Below, in pieces: positions 25,444 to 34,608 of a stretch of 64,000 nucleotides of DNA. The notes below the pieces were generated by a model. It did no database searches. It worked only from the letters and a program-made list of their open reading frames with translations, and had not been told where the DNA came from. This DNA comes from Spirosoma luteum DSM 19990 (GTDB taxonomy: Bacteria > Bacteroidota > Bacteroidia > Cytophagales > Spirosomataceae): contig NZ_KB893249.1 in the NCBI RefSeq assembly GCF_000374065.1, forward strand, positions 47,604 through 111,603, in the 5' to 3' direction. A program made the position numbers and the translations under genes. The stretch's first letter is position 1. Each line of letters begins with the position of its first letter.

Positions 25444-25857
25444 TTACACCATCACCTCAATTTTCATGTCCATATTGCCCTTCACTGCTTTGGAGTAAGG
25501 ACAAACCGCATGGGCAGTTTCGGCTAACTGCTGGAGTTCGTCATGGTCCATGCCTGGTGCTTTCACCGTGATTTTCCCAGACAGAAACATGTTGTTCCCG
25601 TCTTTATTGAGCGATATTCCTACCTCCACAGCGTGCTGGGGCAGAATAACCTTTTTGCGTTCGGCAACGGCCATCAGTGCACCGTTGTAACACGCGCTGT
25701 AAGCAGCGGCAAACAACATTTCCGGATTGGGTTTTCCCCCTTCGCCATGCATTTCGAGCGGGCGTTTCACATCCAGTTCCAGAATACCATCGAGCGATTT
25801 CACGTCGCCATCGCGGCCACCGACATTACTGACGATGGCAGTATACAAGGTCTCCAT
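25444..25857 (-). CDS. Organic hydroperoxide resistance protein (OsmC/Ohr family)
   Basis: This 137-aa protein has the Ohr/OsmC catalytic pair, Cys56 in AAAYSACYNGAL and Cys119 in AHAVCPYSKA, which reduce organic hydroperoxides by a thiol cycle; the GGKPNPEMLFAA block is also typical. Length and spacing fit Ohr better than OsmC. It stands alone, with its own terminator. Confidence 0.9.
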   Translation of the reverse strand: METLYTAIVSNVGGRDGDVKSLDGILELDVKRPLEMHGEGGKPNPEMLFAAAYSACYNGALMAVAERKKVILPQHAVEVGISLNKDGNNMFLSGKITVKAPGMDHDELQQLAETAHAVCPYSKAVKGNMDMKIEVMV

Positions 25858-26083
25858 TTTTCTTTTTAGTTCTCGTTTATTGTATCAGCAACTACTGCTT
25901 TTATAAGTAGTAAACCCTTCATCTATCGAAAAGTTATCTATTTAAGGTATCACCCTACACGGACATAAGTCGGATTTAACCAGTAAGTTCCTTTTTTTGC
26001 CACGTTAGAACGGGAGGATCACGAACGAAACAGGCACAATCCTGACTTGCATACCGCTTCACCGACATTCCATCATTTTGAAC

Positions 26084-26091
26084 TACCTTTG
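26084..26091 (+). promoter_or_regulatory. Candidate -7 box (TACCTTTG)
   Basis: TACCTTTG fits the Bacteroidota TAnnTTTG -7 consensus, 86 bp before the TPR-protein ATG. A good -33 TTG is not present at the usual distance (only TTC at 26058-26060), so support is partial. Confidence 0.4.
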
Positions 26092-26176
26092 TTTAAGGAC
26101 TTTATTAACCCCAAAGCCGCAATAGAACGGCAGAGAACGCGTTTTTTTAGACAGGTTCCACTATACGCTGACCAGC

Positions 26177-27958
26177 ATGAATACGGTATACAAATTTTAC
26201 ACAAGCCGGGTCCTGATTGGGTGGATTGGTAGTTATGGGTTGATCTTATGGGTCATCCTAACACCCGCCCAGGCTCAGCGTCGACGCGAAAAAATCCTTC
26301 CTGATACGAGCCTTGCCCGAGTTGTATCGACCACAACCAACCGCATTGAAGCCGAAACGCAGTTTACGGAAGGAGTCCGGTATCTGATGACCGATGAGCC
26401 AGCTAAGGCCATTGCCCAGTTTGGTAAAGTATTGCAGAAAGACCCGAACAATGCTGCCGCGCAGTACGCTACAGCCAGTGCCTTGCAGAAAACCGGCAAA
26501 GTTGCGGAGGCTATTCCGTTTGCGCTTAAAGCGTACGGGCTGGATAATCAAAACAAGTACTACACCCTCCTGCTGGCCGAACTGTACGTGAAGCAAAAAC
26601 GCTACACGGAAGCCGAAGATCTTTACGAAAAGCTACTAAAAAAAGGCCCCGAAAATGCTGAATACGGGGTTGAACTGGCCGCCATTTACCTCTTTAATGA
26701 CAAGCCGGATAAGGCTCTGGACACCTACAACCGGGTAGAGCGTGAACTAGGCCTGAATGAGGAAATTATCCGGCAGAAGCAACGCATCTATCTGAAGCAG
26801 AATAAAATAGACAAAGCCATTGAAGAAGCCGAGAAATTAGTGGCTTCAGAACCAGCCGAACCGGAATACCTGCTCGAAGGTGCCGAAATGTTGATTGCCA
26901 ATGACCGGGCCGATAAGGCCATTAGCTGGATAGACCAGGCGCTGAAACTCAACCCTGATTTACCGCAAGCCCACGTTTTACTAGCCGACATTTACCGGCA
27001 GAAAGGGGATATGGCCCGCGTAACGCAGGAGTTGAATCAGGTGCTGGCCAACCCGAACCTCGAAGCGGGCCTGAAAGCCAGAATCCTGTCGAGTTACGTA
27101 GGCATGACCGGCGAAAGTGCAGCGGGGCAAAAAGATGCGCTGGGCATGGCGCAGAATTTAGCAAAGTCCTCCCCCAATGACCCTAAAACACAGATAATGC
27201 TGGCCGATTTGCTCATGCAGCAGGGCAAGAAAGTAGAAGCTCGTGATGCCTACGCCAGGGCCTCCCAGCTTGATGGCTCTGTTTATGAAGTGTGGGGCGC
27301 CTTGCTCCAATTGGATGGTGAACTCAATCAGGTAGACAGTTTGCTGATTCACTCTGAGAAAGCGCTGGAGGTTTTCCCAACGCAAGGATTGTTCTGGTAT
27401 TCCAATGGCTCCGCCAATTTGTTCAAACGCAAGTATCAGCAGGCCGTCGATGCGCTGGAAGAAAGCCAGAAATTGTTAGCCGCCACCTCGAATAACGAAC
27501 TTAAAAAAGGCATTGGCGTACAGTTAGGTGATGCCTACAACGGCCTTGGCGACCACGCCAAGTCGGATGAGTACTACGAAGCCGTCTTGAAAGTAGACCC
27601 GCTGAACGATCACGTACTCAACAATTACAGCTACTTTCTGTCATTGCGCAATGAAAAATTACCCCGCGCCTTACAACTTGCCCAGAAACTGGTGGAACGC
27701 CACCCAGCCAATGCTACCTATCTGGATACCTATGCCTGGGTATTGTACGTGTCCAAAGACTATGCGAAAGCAAAGCAATACCTGGAAAAAGCCCTGGCCG
27801 ATCCGGCCAATGTGAGTGGTACAATCATTGAGCATTACGGAGATGTTCTGTATAAGTTGGGCCAGCCCGAAAAAGCCGTTGACCAGTGGAAAGCGGCTAA
27901 GGCAAAGGGGAACGCTGGCCCTGATATAGATAAAAAGATTACTACCGGAAAGTTGTAA
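26177..27958 (+). CDS. Tetratricopeptide-repeat protein, secreted
   Basis: This 593-aa protein has an N-terminal hydrophobic signal (LILWVILTPAQAQ) and roughly 12-14 TPR units, for example AIAQFGKVLQKDPNNAAAQY, AEDLYEKLLKKGPENAEY, AISWIDQALKLNPDLPQAH and VEPARALAQKLVERHPA-like repeats toward the end. It heads a three-gene cluster with DUF4292 and M23 genes that is conserved in Bacteroidota in this order (recollection). It probably scaffolds an envelope complex. Alternative start codons exist upstream of the signal but were not preferred. Confidence 0.85.
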   Translation: MNTVYKFYTSRVLIGWIGSYGLILWVILTPAQAQRRREKILPDTSLARVVSTTTNRIEAETQFTEGVRYLMTDEPAKAIAQFGKVLQKDPNNAAAQYATASALQKTGKVAEAIPFALKAYGLDNQNKYYTLLLAELYVKQKRYTEAEDLYEKLLKKGPENAEYGVELAAIYLFNDKPDKALDTYNRVERELGLNEEIIRQKQRIYLKQNKIDKAIEEAEKLVASEPAEPEYLLEGAEMLIANDRADKAISWIDQALKLNPDLPQAHVLLADIYRQKGDMARVTQELNQVLANPNLEAGLKARILSSYVGMTGESAAGQKDALGMAQNLAKSSPNDPKTQIMLADLLMQQGKKVEARDAYARASQLDGSVYEVWGALLQLDGELNQVDSLLIHSEKALEVFPTQGLFWYSNGSANLFKRKYQQAVDALEESQKLLAATSNNELKKGIGVQLGDAYNGLGDHAKSDEYYEAVLKVDPLNDHVLNNYSYFLSLRNEKLPRALQLAQKLVERHPANATYLDTYAWVLYVSKDYAKAKQYLEKALADPANVSGTIIEHYGDVLYKLGQPEKAVDQWKAAKAKGNAGPDIDKKITTGKL

Positions 27959-28045
27959 AAATGAGGGTAGCATTTGGTAGTCGGCTTTCGGTAGCCGGTT
28001 TACGCCGGTCTGACAATCGGTAACCCGTTACCCCAATTAGTTCAA

Positions 28046-28924
28046 ATGAATAACTACTTGTTTTTCATCCTATTGGTGAGCGTTCTGGCCAGTTCGGAAG
28101 GTTGTCGGCGCAACGCTATGCCACGCGCTTCCCGTTCTACTCAATCTTCGCCTTCGGATACATCAAACTCAGCCTCACAAACGGCAGGTATTTCTGCTGG
28201 TACTACCACTACTACCACAGTATCATCGTCAGGGTCAGTGCCTGTGGAAGCCAGCGCCAGCGTAGCAGCGGTTGATTTCCGCTACCTCACGGCCAAATCG
28301 AGAATCTCGTTCAAAAGTGAAAAGCAGGAAATTGATAATGCCAGCGTAACCATCCGTATTCAGCAGGATAGTCTTATCTGGGTATCCGTTTCCAAGCTGG
28401 GCATCGAAGCGGCCAGGGTACTAATCACCCGCGACTCCATCATGATTCTGGATAAAATAAACCGGGCGTACGCAGTAGCTGATTTTGCTACTCTGAGCAG
28501 GCAATTTTCGTTCAGCCTGAGTTATCCACTACTACAGACCCTGATTGTTGGTAACCTGCCGCTACCAAACCGCATGGCTCACAAAAGTAGATCCGCCGAC
28601 GAAGCAAATTACCTGTTGCTTCGTCAACAGGAAGGCCCGGTTCTGGTTGAAAACTACATCGATGAAACCGACCGTAAACTAAAGAAGCTGGTGATGACCC
28701 AGCAACCAGCCAACAATACATTACGGATAGCCTACACCGATTTTGCCCCACTCGATAGCTTTCTGTTTCCTTTGTCCAGCGTGCTGACGCTCGATTACCG
28801 GTCACAAACGGATGGACAGTTTTCTCAGACTGTGTTGCGCAGTAAGTACACCAAAGTTGAATTGATCGACAAAAATCCGGGCTTCCCCTTCACCGTTCCG
28901 GCTACTTATCAGCGTCGGCCGTAA
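28046..28924 (+). CDS. DUF4292 lipoprotein-like protein
   Basis: This 292-aa protein has a signal ending ASSEGC, where a Cys could be lipidated although the lipobox is poor, then a Ser/Thr-rich linker (about 25-70) and the DUF4292 domain (about 75-290, LIWVSVSKLGIEAARVLITRDS, MILDKINRAYA). The fold resembles LolA/LolB-type outer membrane sorting proteins (family knowledge). Between the TPR gene and the M23 gene, it fits an envelope-assembly role. Confidence 0.85.
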   Translation: MNNYLFFILLVSVLASSEGCRRNAMPRASRSTQSSPSDTSNSASQTAGISAGTTTTTTVSSSGSVPVEASASVAAVDFRYLTAKSRISFKSEKQEIDNASVTIRIQQDSLIWVSVSKLGIEAARVLITRDSIMILDKINRAYAVADFATLSRQFSFSLSYPLLQTLIVGNLPLPNRMAHKSRSADEANYLLLRQQEGPVLVENYIDETDRKLKKLVMTQQPANNTLRIAYTDFAPLDSFLFPLSSVLTLDYRSQTDGQFSQTVLRSKYTKVELIDKNPGFPFTVPATYQRRP

Positions 28925-28947
28925 AAATATTCGTTAGTTTTAGGCCT

Positions 28948-30384
28948 ATGTATTCTAACAGTCTATCTTCTTCCCGGTTTTCGTTCCGGGCCGTCATCTA
29001 TCTCGCTTTGTTCGGTCTGGTATGGTGTAGCAACCCGGTACGGGCACAGCAAACCCAGCGAAGCCGACAGGTACTGGAGAAAGAAAAGAAGCAGAATCTG
29101 GAAAAAATGAACCAGATACGCACAATACTCAAACAAACATCGTCGGAAAAACAGGCTGGTTTGGGTCAGTTGAAAGCCCTGAATCAGCAGATTCAGATTC
29201 AGTCCAAACAGATAGGCCTGCTGAGTAAAGACCTCCAGTTGACCGAATCGGAAATCACCGAACTTCGCCAGGCCAGTAACTCCCTGACTCAGGATCTGGA
29301 CAAACTCAAGGACGAGTACAGTTCCATGATCTATGCCGCCGACAAACGACGGCAACAGGTAAATCCGCTGGGTTTTCTATTCGCAGCCGAAAATTTCAAT
29401 CAAATCGTCGCCCGGTACCGGTATTTGCGGCAGTACTCCAATGCCCGCCAGAGTCAGGTACGGCAAATGAATAATGTAAAGTCCATGTTACAGGCCAAGC
29501 AACAGGCCACGCAGCGCAAACGCCAGGAGCAGAAAAGTACCATCGGAACCAAGTTAAACGAAGGTAAAAAACTCGAAGCGCTGAAGGAAGAAAAGAATGT
29601 TGTTGTGAAGGAACTGAGCCAGAAGGAAACGGAACTTCAAACGGAGCTGACTGAAAGCCGCCGGGCCATCAATCGGCTTGAGAGTATGATTACGCGCATC
29701 ATTGCCCGCGAAGCGAAAGAAAGGGCGGAGCGGGAAGCCCGCGAACGGGCCGCCCGCGTAGAACGGGAACGGATTGCCCGGCTTGAAGCCGCCCGGAAAG
29801 CTGCGGAACGGAAACGGGCGCAGGAGGCCATAGCAGCCGCCGAGAAAGTAGGCGAAAAACCCGCCCCTGCCGATGTTGCCAAGGCGGAAAAACCGCCCGA
29901 ACCAGAACCTGTTGCCGCAAAACCGGACGAACGACGTAACAATAACCTTAATGACGAAGAGAGTAAACTGGCTTCTTCATTCACCGCTTCGCGGGCGCAC
30001 CTGCCCTGGCCGGTTACCAAAGGCTTTATTTCCGATCACTTCGGCCGTAAACCCCACCCCGTTCTGAGAGGAATTTTCGTTGAAAATCAGGGTGTCGATA
30101 TTCAAACCAATGTTGGTGAAGGAGTTCGAACCGTCTATGATGGTATTGTTCAGGATGTAACCAGTATGCCGGGTATGAACAATGTGGTGGCTATACAACA
30201 TGGCGATTACTTTACGGTGTATGCCAAACTGAAGAGTGTTTCGGTTCGGATAGGGCAGCGCGTAAAGGCCCGGGAATCCATTGGTACGGTAGCTACGGAT
30301 AAAAACGGTGTGTCTGAAATTCAGTTTCAGATATGGAAAGAGTTTACCAAGCTCAACCCCGAATCGTGGCTCACGCCAAGATAA
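28948..30384 (+). CDS. M23 peptidoglycan peptidase, EnvC-like
   Basis: This 478-aa protein has a signal peptide, a long coiled coil (about 35-265, Gln/Glu/Lys/Arg-rich), an Ala/Pro/Glu-rich linker (about 270-335) and a C-terminal LytM/M23 domain (about 350-478, HFGRKPHPVLRGIFVENQGVDI, VAIQHGDYFTVYAKL). The HPVLRG and HGDYFTVY segments match degenerate LytM of EnvC, in which metal-binding residues are missing and the protein activates amidases rather than cutting itself. Here the first block lacks the usual HxxxD order (ENQGVD). It is likely an amidase activator in cell separation. Confidence 0.85.
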   Translation: MYSNSLSSSRFSFRAVIYLALFGLVWCSNPVRAQQTQRSRQVLEKEKKQNLEKMNQIRTILKQTSSEKQAGLGQLKALNQQIQIQSKQIGLLSKDLQLTESEITELRQASNSLTQDLDKLKDEYSSMIYAADKRRQQVNPLGFLFAAENFNQIVARYRYLRQYSNARQSQVRQMNNVKSMLQAKQQATQRKRQEQKSTIGTKLNEGKKLEALKEEKNVVVKELSQKETELQTELTESRRAINRLESMITRIIAREAKERAEREARERAARVERERIARLEAARKAAERKRAQEAIAAAEKVGEKPAPADVAKAEKPPEPEPVAAKPDERRNNNLNDEESKLASSFTASRAHLPWPVTKGFISDHFGRKPHPVLRGIFVENQGVDIQTNVGEGVRTVYDGIVQDVTSMPGMNNVVAIQHGDYFTVYAKLKSVSVRIGQRVKARESIGTVATDKNGVSEIQFQIWKEFTKLNPESWLTPR

Positions 30385-30412
30385 GTTTGATTGGTGCGCC
30401 GATGTGGTTTGT

Positions 30413-30464
30413 AGTTTGATGTTTGTAGTTTTGATGGTTGGATGATAACTACAAACATCAAACT
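30413..30464. repeat. Long perfect inverted repeat (18-bp arms, 16-base loop)
   Basis: Arms 30413-30430 and 30447-30464 pair exactly. It lies in the 86-bp gap between the M23 gene and panB, six bases before the panB ATG, so an RNA hairpin would end next to the start codon. It could terminate the upstream transcript or affect panB translation. Confidence 0.65.
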
Positions 30465-30470
30465 GACCGC

Positions 30471-31289
30471 ATGTCCGTTCATAATCCCGATATCAAGCGC
30501 GTTACGACGCATACCATTCAGGAACTCAAGAATAAGGGAGAAAAAATTTCGGCCCTCACTGCCTATGATTATTCCATGGCCCGGGCCGTTGATCTGGCTG
30601 GTGTCGAAGTAATTCTGGTAGGCGACTCCGCTTCGAATGTGATGGCAGGTTACGAAACAACGCTGCCCATAACCCTCGATCAGATGATTTACCACGCCAG
30701 TTCGGTGGTGCGGGGTGTAAAACGGGCATTGGTTGTAGTCGACTTACCGTTTGGTTCGTATCAGGGTAACTCCTCCATTGCGTTACAATCGGCTATTCGG
30801 ATCATGAAAGAGTCGGGCGCACACGCCGTTAAAATGGAGGGCGGTTTGGAAATAAGAGAATCGATCACCCGGATTCTGAGTGCTGGTGTACCCGTTATGG
30901 GCCACCTCGGCCTCACCCCCCAATCCATCTACAAGTTTGGGACGTATGCCGTTCGGGCCAAAGAGGAAGCTGAAGCCGAAAAATTAATGACGGATGCCCG
31001 CATGCTGGAAGACATCGGTTGTTTTGGTGTTGTACTCGAAAAGATACCGGCTTCCCTAACCAAAACGGTATCGGCCAGCCTAACGATTCCAACCATTGGT
31101 ATTGGTGCCGGACCCGATGCGGACGGACAAATTCTGGTGGTTCATGATTTGCTGGGAATCAACAACGAGTTCAAGCCCCGTTTCCTCCGCCGATATGCTG
31201 ACCTGCATAGCATTATGACCGAGGCCATTGCTCACTACGTCGATGATGTAAAAGCCAACGATTTCCCGAACGAGAAAGAGGCATATTAA
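30471..31289 (+). CDS. panB: 3-methyl-2-oxobutanoate hydroxymethyltransferase
   Basis: This 272-aa protein (ATG 30471, chosen over an upstream in-frame ATG at 30438 that lies within the inverted repeat) has [20 protein letters not shown], the [12 protein letters not shown] segment, and [20 protein letters not shown] with the metal- and substrate-binding region of PanB. It catalyses the first step of pantothenate synthesis, adding hydroxymethyl to alpha-ketoisovalerate. No panC or panD is adjacent. Confidence 0.95.
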   Translation: MSVHNPDIKRVTTHTIQELKNKGEKISALTAYDYSMARAVDLAGVEVILVGDSASNVMAGYETTLPITLDQMIYHASSVVRGVKRALVVVDLPFGSYQGNSSIALQSAIRIMKESGAHAVKMEGGLEIRESITRILSAGVPVMGHLGLTPQSIYKFGTYAVRAKEEAEAEKLMTDARMLEDIGCFGVVLEKIPASLTKTVSASLTIPTIGIGAGPDADGQILVVHDLLGINNEFKPRFLRRYADLHSIMTEAIAHYVDDVKANDFPNEKEAY

Positions 31290-31377
31290 GTTAGGTTAAA
31301 GAGGTAAGGCCCAGTAAGAAAGACAAATCGTTCGCATCTTTTCGTATGGCTTACCGCTTAGTTAAGCTATTATACGT

Positions 31378-32124
31378 ATGAAAAAAAAACCATATCAGGT
31401 CGTTTTCGAAGATAACCACCTGCTAATCGTCAATAAAGATCCGGGTATTCTGGTACAGGGCGACCGTACCGGGGATGTTACCTTACTGGATGTATTGAAA
31501 GACTATATCAAGGAAAAATACGATAAACCCGGCGAGGTATTCCTTGGGCTGGTTCACCGACTCGACAGGCCGGTGAGTGGTTTGGTTGTGTTTGCCCGTA
31601 CCTCCAAAGCCCTAGAGCGGATGAATGAAATTTTCCGCAAACGGCTGGTTCAGAAAACCTATTGGGCCGTGGTTCGGCAGAAGCCCCCCAAAGATACCGA
31701 CAAGCTGGTAAACTGGCTGATAAAAGACGAGCAGAAAAACCAGGTAACGGTGTACGACTACGAGGCCCCCAAGTCGCAGAAGGCCGAATTATCATACCGG
31801 ATATTGGGGAAAATTAACGAACACTATCTCCTGGAAGTAAGCCCCATTACCGGTCGCCCGCATCAGATTCGGGCGCAATTGGCCCATATGGGCTGCCCCA
31901 TTCGGGGTGATGCCAAGTACGGTTACGACCGGGTTGTGGCCGACAAGAAAATCTACCTGCATGCCCGCCGACTCTACTTTATTCATCCGGTCAAACCAGC
32001 CGGAGCGCCAGACCGGCCAATTATCTGTAAAGCAGGTTTGCCTAATGATCCGTTCTGGGAGGAGTTTCTTGACCTGGACGACGAGCAGTATAAGGACAAG
32101 AACATGGATTTTATTTTCGAATAA
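31378..32124 (+). CDS. RluA-family pseudouridine synthase
   Basis: This 248-aa protein has the RluA/RluC/RluD catalytic motif VHRLDRPVSGL with Asp63 as nucleophile and the C-terminal TGRPHQIRAQLAHMG block. It isomerises uridine in RNA. There is no N-terminal S4 domain, so it belongs to the short single-domain subgroup; the target site is not predictable. It ends in a clear terminator. Confidence 0.9.
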   Translation: MKKKPYQVVFEDNHLLIVNKDPGILVQGDRTGDVTLLDVLKDYIKEKYDKPGEVFLGLVHRLDRPVSGLVVFARTSKALERMNEIFRKRLVQKTYWAVVRQKPPKDTDKLVNWLIKDEQKNQVTVYDYEAPKSQKAELSYRILGKINEHYLLEVSPITGRPHQIRAQLAHMGCPIRGDAKYGYDRVVADKKIYLHARRLYFIHPVKPAGAPDRPIICKAGLPNDPFWEEFLDLDDEQYKDKNMDFIFE

Positions 32125-32175
32125 TTCACCGACCGTATCTTGCTTTTCCCAGCTTCTGACGGCTGTACCCAAAAG

Positions 32176-32219
32176 AAAAGAGCCGCACTATCCGTTCCCC
32201 AGATAATGCGGCTCTTTTT
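32176..32219 (+). terminator. Intrinsic terminator of the pseudouridine synthase gene
   Basis: A 16-bp stem (32176-32191 with 32203-32218, one mismatch) with an 11-base loop is followed by a short T-run. It lies 52 bp after the stop. Its opposite strand has an A-run before the stem, so it could also end the small minus-strand gene at 32251. Confidence 0.8.
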
Positions 32220-32250
32220 ATATAAAAAAAGGAAAAGAAAGACTAGCTTT

Positions 32251-32424
32251 CTATAGTCGTTGTTGGGCTTGCTCAGAAGGCATCACGTCCGAAACGATCT
32301 GCTCCATTACCCTTTCCACCATTTGTACAATCCCACGAAGCGCACCAAAAATGATGCATAACGGCAGTATTATTGGCAGAAAGAAAACCCACTGAAAAAT
32401 CATGTACAGGCGAACATTTTTCAT
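32251..32424 (-). CDS. 57-residue small membrane protein
   Basis: A complete minus-strand frame of 58 codons runs from ATG 32424 to TAG 32251. The product begins MKNVRLYMIFQWVFFLPIIL, continues through PLCIIFGALRGIVQMVERVM and ends in an acidic/Gln-rich tail. One hydrophobic helix (about 8-28) is followed by an amphipathic helix of alternating charged and hydrophobic residues. It is too short for standard gene calls and does not overlap another gene. The product is probably a single-pass inner membrane protein; it is translated only if expression is shown. Confidence 0.6.
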   Translation of the reverse strand: MKNVRLYMIFQWVFFLPIILPLCIIFGALRGIVQMVERVMEQIVSDVMPSEQAQQRL

Positions 32425-32521
32425 CGGCTGAATAGTTTAAAGTTAAGGTTACGGTCTGTAGTGATTAAACAACTTAACTTTAATAAGTATAAAGGCGGGT
32501 TCTAATCATATTCAAAATTAA

Positions 32522-32545
32522 CCTTGTTTTAGTACTAAAACAAGG
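32522..32545. promoter_or_regulatory. 24-bp perfect palindrome
   Basis: The 24 bases are their own reverse complement (two 12-base arms, no spacer). It is upstream of the small membrane protein by about 98 bp on its strand and downstream of the T9SS-tail remnant. It could be a dimeric-repressor operator or, as RNA, a terminator of a minus-strand transcript from the remnant side. Confidence 0.5.
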
Positions 32546-32609
32546 CTGCCGGTAAAAAAAATAAATTAAATTTATAAACCATCAGCAACGTCAATGAAGT
32601 TGTTGTCAC

Positions 32610-32756
32610 TTATTCAACTCCCATAATCTTATCAATTATAATGCCAGTTTTTTCTGTAGTATACCAAGTTAATGAGTAAACACCAGAAGTTTCCATATTG
32701 ATTAAAATTTTAGTCAAAATGGTTAAACTACTAACATCTAGTATAGCATTTACTGT
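32610..32756 (-). pseudogene. Remnant of a T9SS sorting-domain tail
   Basis: On the minus strand 48 codons are open between stops at 32757-32759 and 32610-32612. The last part reads METSGVYSLTWYTTEKTG then IIIDKIMGVE, which matches the end of Por_Secre_tail domains (a GVYxLxW strand, then a charged Lys-Ile-Met-type ending). No signal peptide, start codon or body precedes it. It is AT-rich compared with neighbours, consistent with the decayed end of a lost surface-protein gene. Confidence 0.6.
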
Positions 32757-32827
32757 TTAAAAACCACATATGAAATGAGCCGCGCCCGAGCCACACAGAA
32801 TTAGCAATAAGAAACTCGGTTAAGTTT

Positions 32828-34045
32828 CTAGTGTAGGGTAGCTACAGCGTCTTTGATTCGTTGTACCGCTTCAGCCAGCGATTCGTCGGAAGCGGCCGTT
32901 GAAATACGCAGACAGTTGGGCGCCCCGAAGCCAGAACCAGCTACGGTCGATACGTAAACGGTATTGAGCAACCAGGATGCGAAGTCATCTGAATTTTCGA
33001 TGAGCGTTGTTCCATCCGATTTGCCAAAATAGTAGCTAATATCAGGGAAAGCATAGAAAGCTCCCTCCGGTACATTAGTACGGAAGTGGGGTACCTCCTC
33101 TAGTAATTTCACGACTAAATCACGCCGACGATGGTATGCTTTGGCCATCTCCATGGATGGTTCCAGCGGGCCATTCAGGGCGGCAACGGTTGCCTTCTGG
33201 GCAATTGAGTTTGTACCGGAGGTAACCTGCCCCTGCAATTTTTCAACCCCTTCCGCAATCCATTTGGCGGCTCCAATGTAGCCAATCCGCCAGCCGGTCA
33301 TGGCATATCCTTTAGCCACCCCATTCACGGTAATGACACGCTCCGCAATTTCCGGCATAGACCCCATACTAAAGTGGCCTTCGGGCGTGAAGTTGATGTA
33401 CTCATAAATCTCATCAGCGAGTACATGAATAGTCTCATGACGGGCTACTATGGCACCAATGGCACGGAGTTCGGCTTCCGAATAGATAGACCCTGTCGGA
33501 TTGTTTGGCGATGCATACATGACAATTTTAGTCCGATCCGTAATAGCAGCTTCAAACTGCTCGGGAGTCACTTTAAAATTATTCTCGAACGACCCATCCA
33601 CAACCACAGCTTTTCCTTCGGCCAGCTTTACCATTTCGGAGTAGCTGACCCAGTAAGGAGAGAAAATGATTACCTCATCGCCGGGATTGACCAATACCTG
33701 AATGACATTAGCCAGCGAGTGCTTGGCCCCCGTTGAGACGACGATGTTTTCAGGTTTCCAGTCGATGTTATTATCGCGCTTGAATTTGTCGGCAATGGCT
33801 TTGCGAAGGTCAGGATATCCAGCCACGGGGGAGTAGCCATGAAACCCATCGTCAATGGCTTTTTTAGCCGCTTCGCAGATGTGGGCGGGGGTTTTAAAAT
33901 CCGGCTCACCTACACTCAGGCTAATCACTTTGTGGCCCAGTGCGGCTAATTCGCGGGCTTTTTTGGTCATCCCCAGCGTGGACGACTCTTCCAGCGCGTT
34001 GATGCGGTCGGCTAACAAACTCACGGTGTCAAGCGTGGCAGACAT
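32828..34045 (-). CDS. Pyridoxal-phosphate aminotransferase class I (aspartate type)
   Basis: This 405-aa protein has the class I fold motifs SVGEPDFKTP, SPYWVSYSEMVKL, YASPNNPTGSIY, and NGVAKGYAMTGWRIGY, in which the Lys binds the cofactor, and a C-terminal CLRISTAASDESL with the substrate-carboxylate Arg. It matches the Bacteroidota aspartate aminotransferase group (Asp + 2-oxoglutarate to oxaloacetate + Glu). A TACCTTTG box on the minus strand (34092-34085) is a candidate -7, though no TTG lies at the usual distance. A short stem at 32811-32828 follows its stop. Confidence 0.9.
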   Translation of the reverse strand: MSATLDTVSLLADRINALEESSTLGMTKKARELAALGHKVISLSVGEPDFKTPAHICEAAKKAIDDGFHGYSPVAGYPDLRKAIADKFKRDNNIDWKPENIVVSTGAKHSLANVIQVLVNPGDEVIIFSPYWVSYSEMVKLAEGKAVVVDGSFENNFKVTPEQFEAAITDRTKIVMYASPNNPTGSIYSEAELRAIGAIVARHETIHVLADEIYEYINFTPEGHFSMGSMPEIAERVITVNGVAKGYAMTGWRIGYIGAAKWIAEGVEKLQGQVTSGTNSIAQKATVAALNGPLEPSMEMAKAYHRRRDLVVKLLEEVPHFRTNVPEGAFYAFPDISYYFGKSDGTTLIENSDDFASWLLNTVYVSTVAGSGFGAPNCLRISTAASDESLAEAVQRIKDAVATLH

Positions 34046-34203
34046 AATGGCTCTATTTTTAGGAAACTGATAACAAACTGGTCACAAAGGTACTACGTTT
34101 TCAGTGGAGGGGTGAATATTTTGGAGAATTAAAAATCGCTGACCACCTCGCCGGTATAAATCCGAAGTACCCCTGTTGATAGGCGAGGTTAGTCGGCTAA
34201 ATT

Positions 34204-34220
34204 GTTCACTTATAGTGAAC
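34204..34220. promoter_or_regulatory. Operator-like palindrome upstream of the toxin-antitoxin pair
   Basis: Perfect 7-base arms (34204-34210 with 34214-34220) and a 3-base spacer lie about 77 bp before the toxin start. HigA antitoxins bind palindromes of about this size in their own promoters, so this is the likely autoregulation site. Confidence 0.6.
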
Positions 34221-34296
34221 TTAGTATTGAGATAACCCGTTCCATATCAAAATACCAGATGCAAAGAGGCTGCGGACGGCTGTACAGTTCAATGCT

Positions 34297-34608
34297 ATGT
34301 TTAACATTATAGCAAGACCCACTTTACTTGCCTATTGCCAACAATATCCTTCCGCTGCCAACGCACTAAAGCAATGGTACGCAGAATTACACGAACTCGA
34401 TTTCAGTAACTTCAATGACTTGAAAGCCGTTTACGGATCAGTGAGTATTATTAGTGACAATCGAGTTGTTTTTAATATAATGGGTAATAAGTATCGCTTG
34501 GTAGTTCGTATGGTGTTTGCGTATAAAGCTGTACAGATCAAGTGGTTTGGTACGCATGCCGAATACGACAAGATTGACGTAACAACTGTACAATATCGAA
34601 AATCATGA
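34297..34608 (+). CDS. HigB-like toxin (mRNA interferase)
   Basis: This 103-aa protein has the HigB/RelE-superfamily pattern, with ARPTLLAYCQQYPSAANALK near the start, a central VVFNIMGNKYRLVVRMVFAYK segment and WFGTHAEYDKID at the end, the usual layout of HigB toxins that cut mRNA on the ribosome. It precedes the antitoxin, as in higBA. The stop overlaps the next ATG by ATGA. Confidence 0.85.
   Translation: MFNIIARPTLLAYCQQYPSAANALKQWYAELHELDFSNFNDLKAVYGSVSIISDNRVVFNIMGNKYRLVVRMVFAYKAVQIKWFGTHAEYDKIDVTTVQYRKS

Noticed and set aside
27959-28045. Short palindromes between the TPR and DUF4292 genes
   Set aside because: Only 6-bp arms, within chance expectation.
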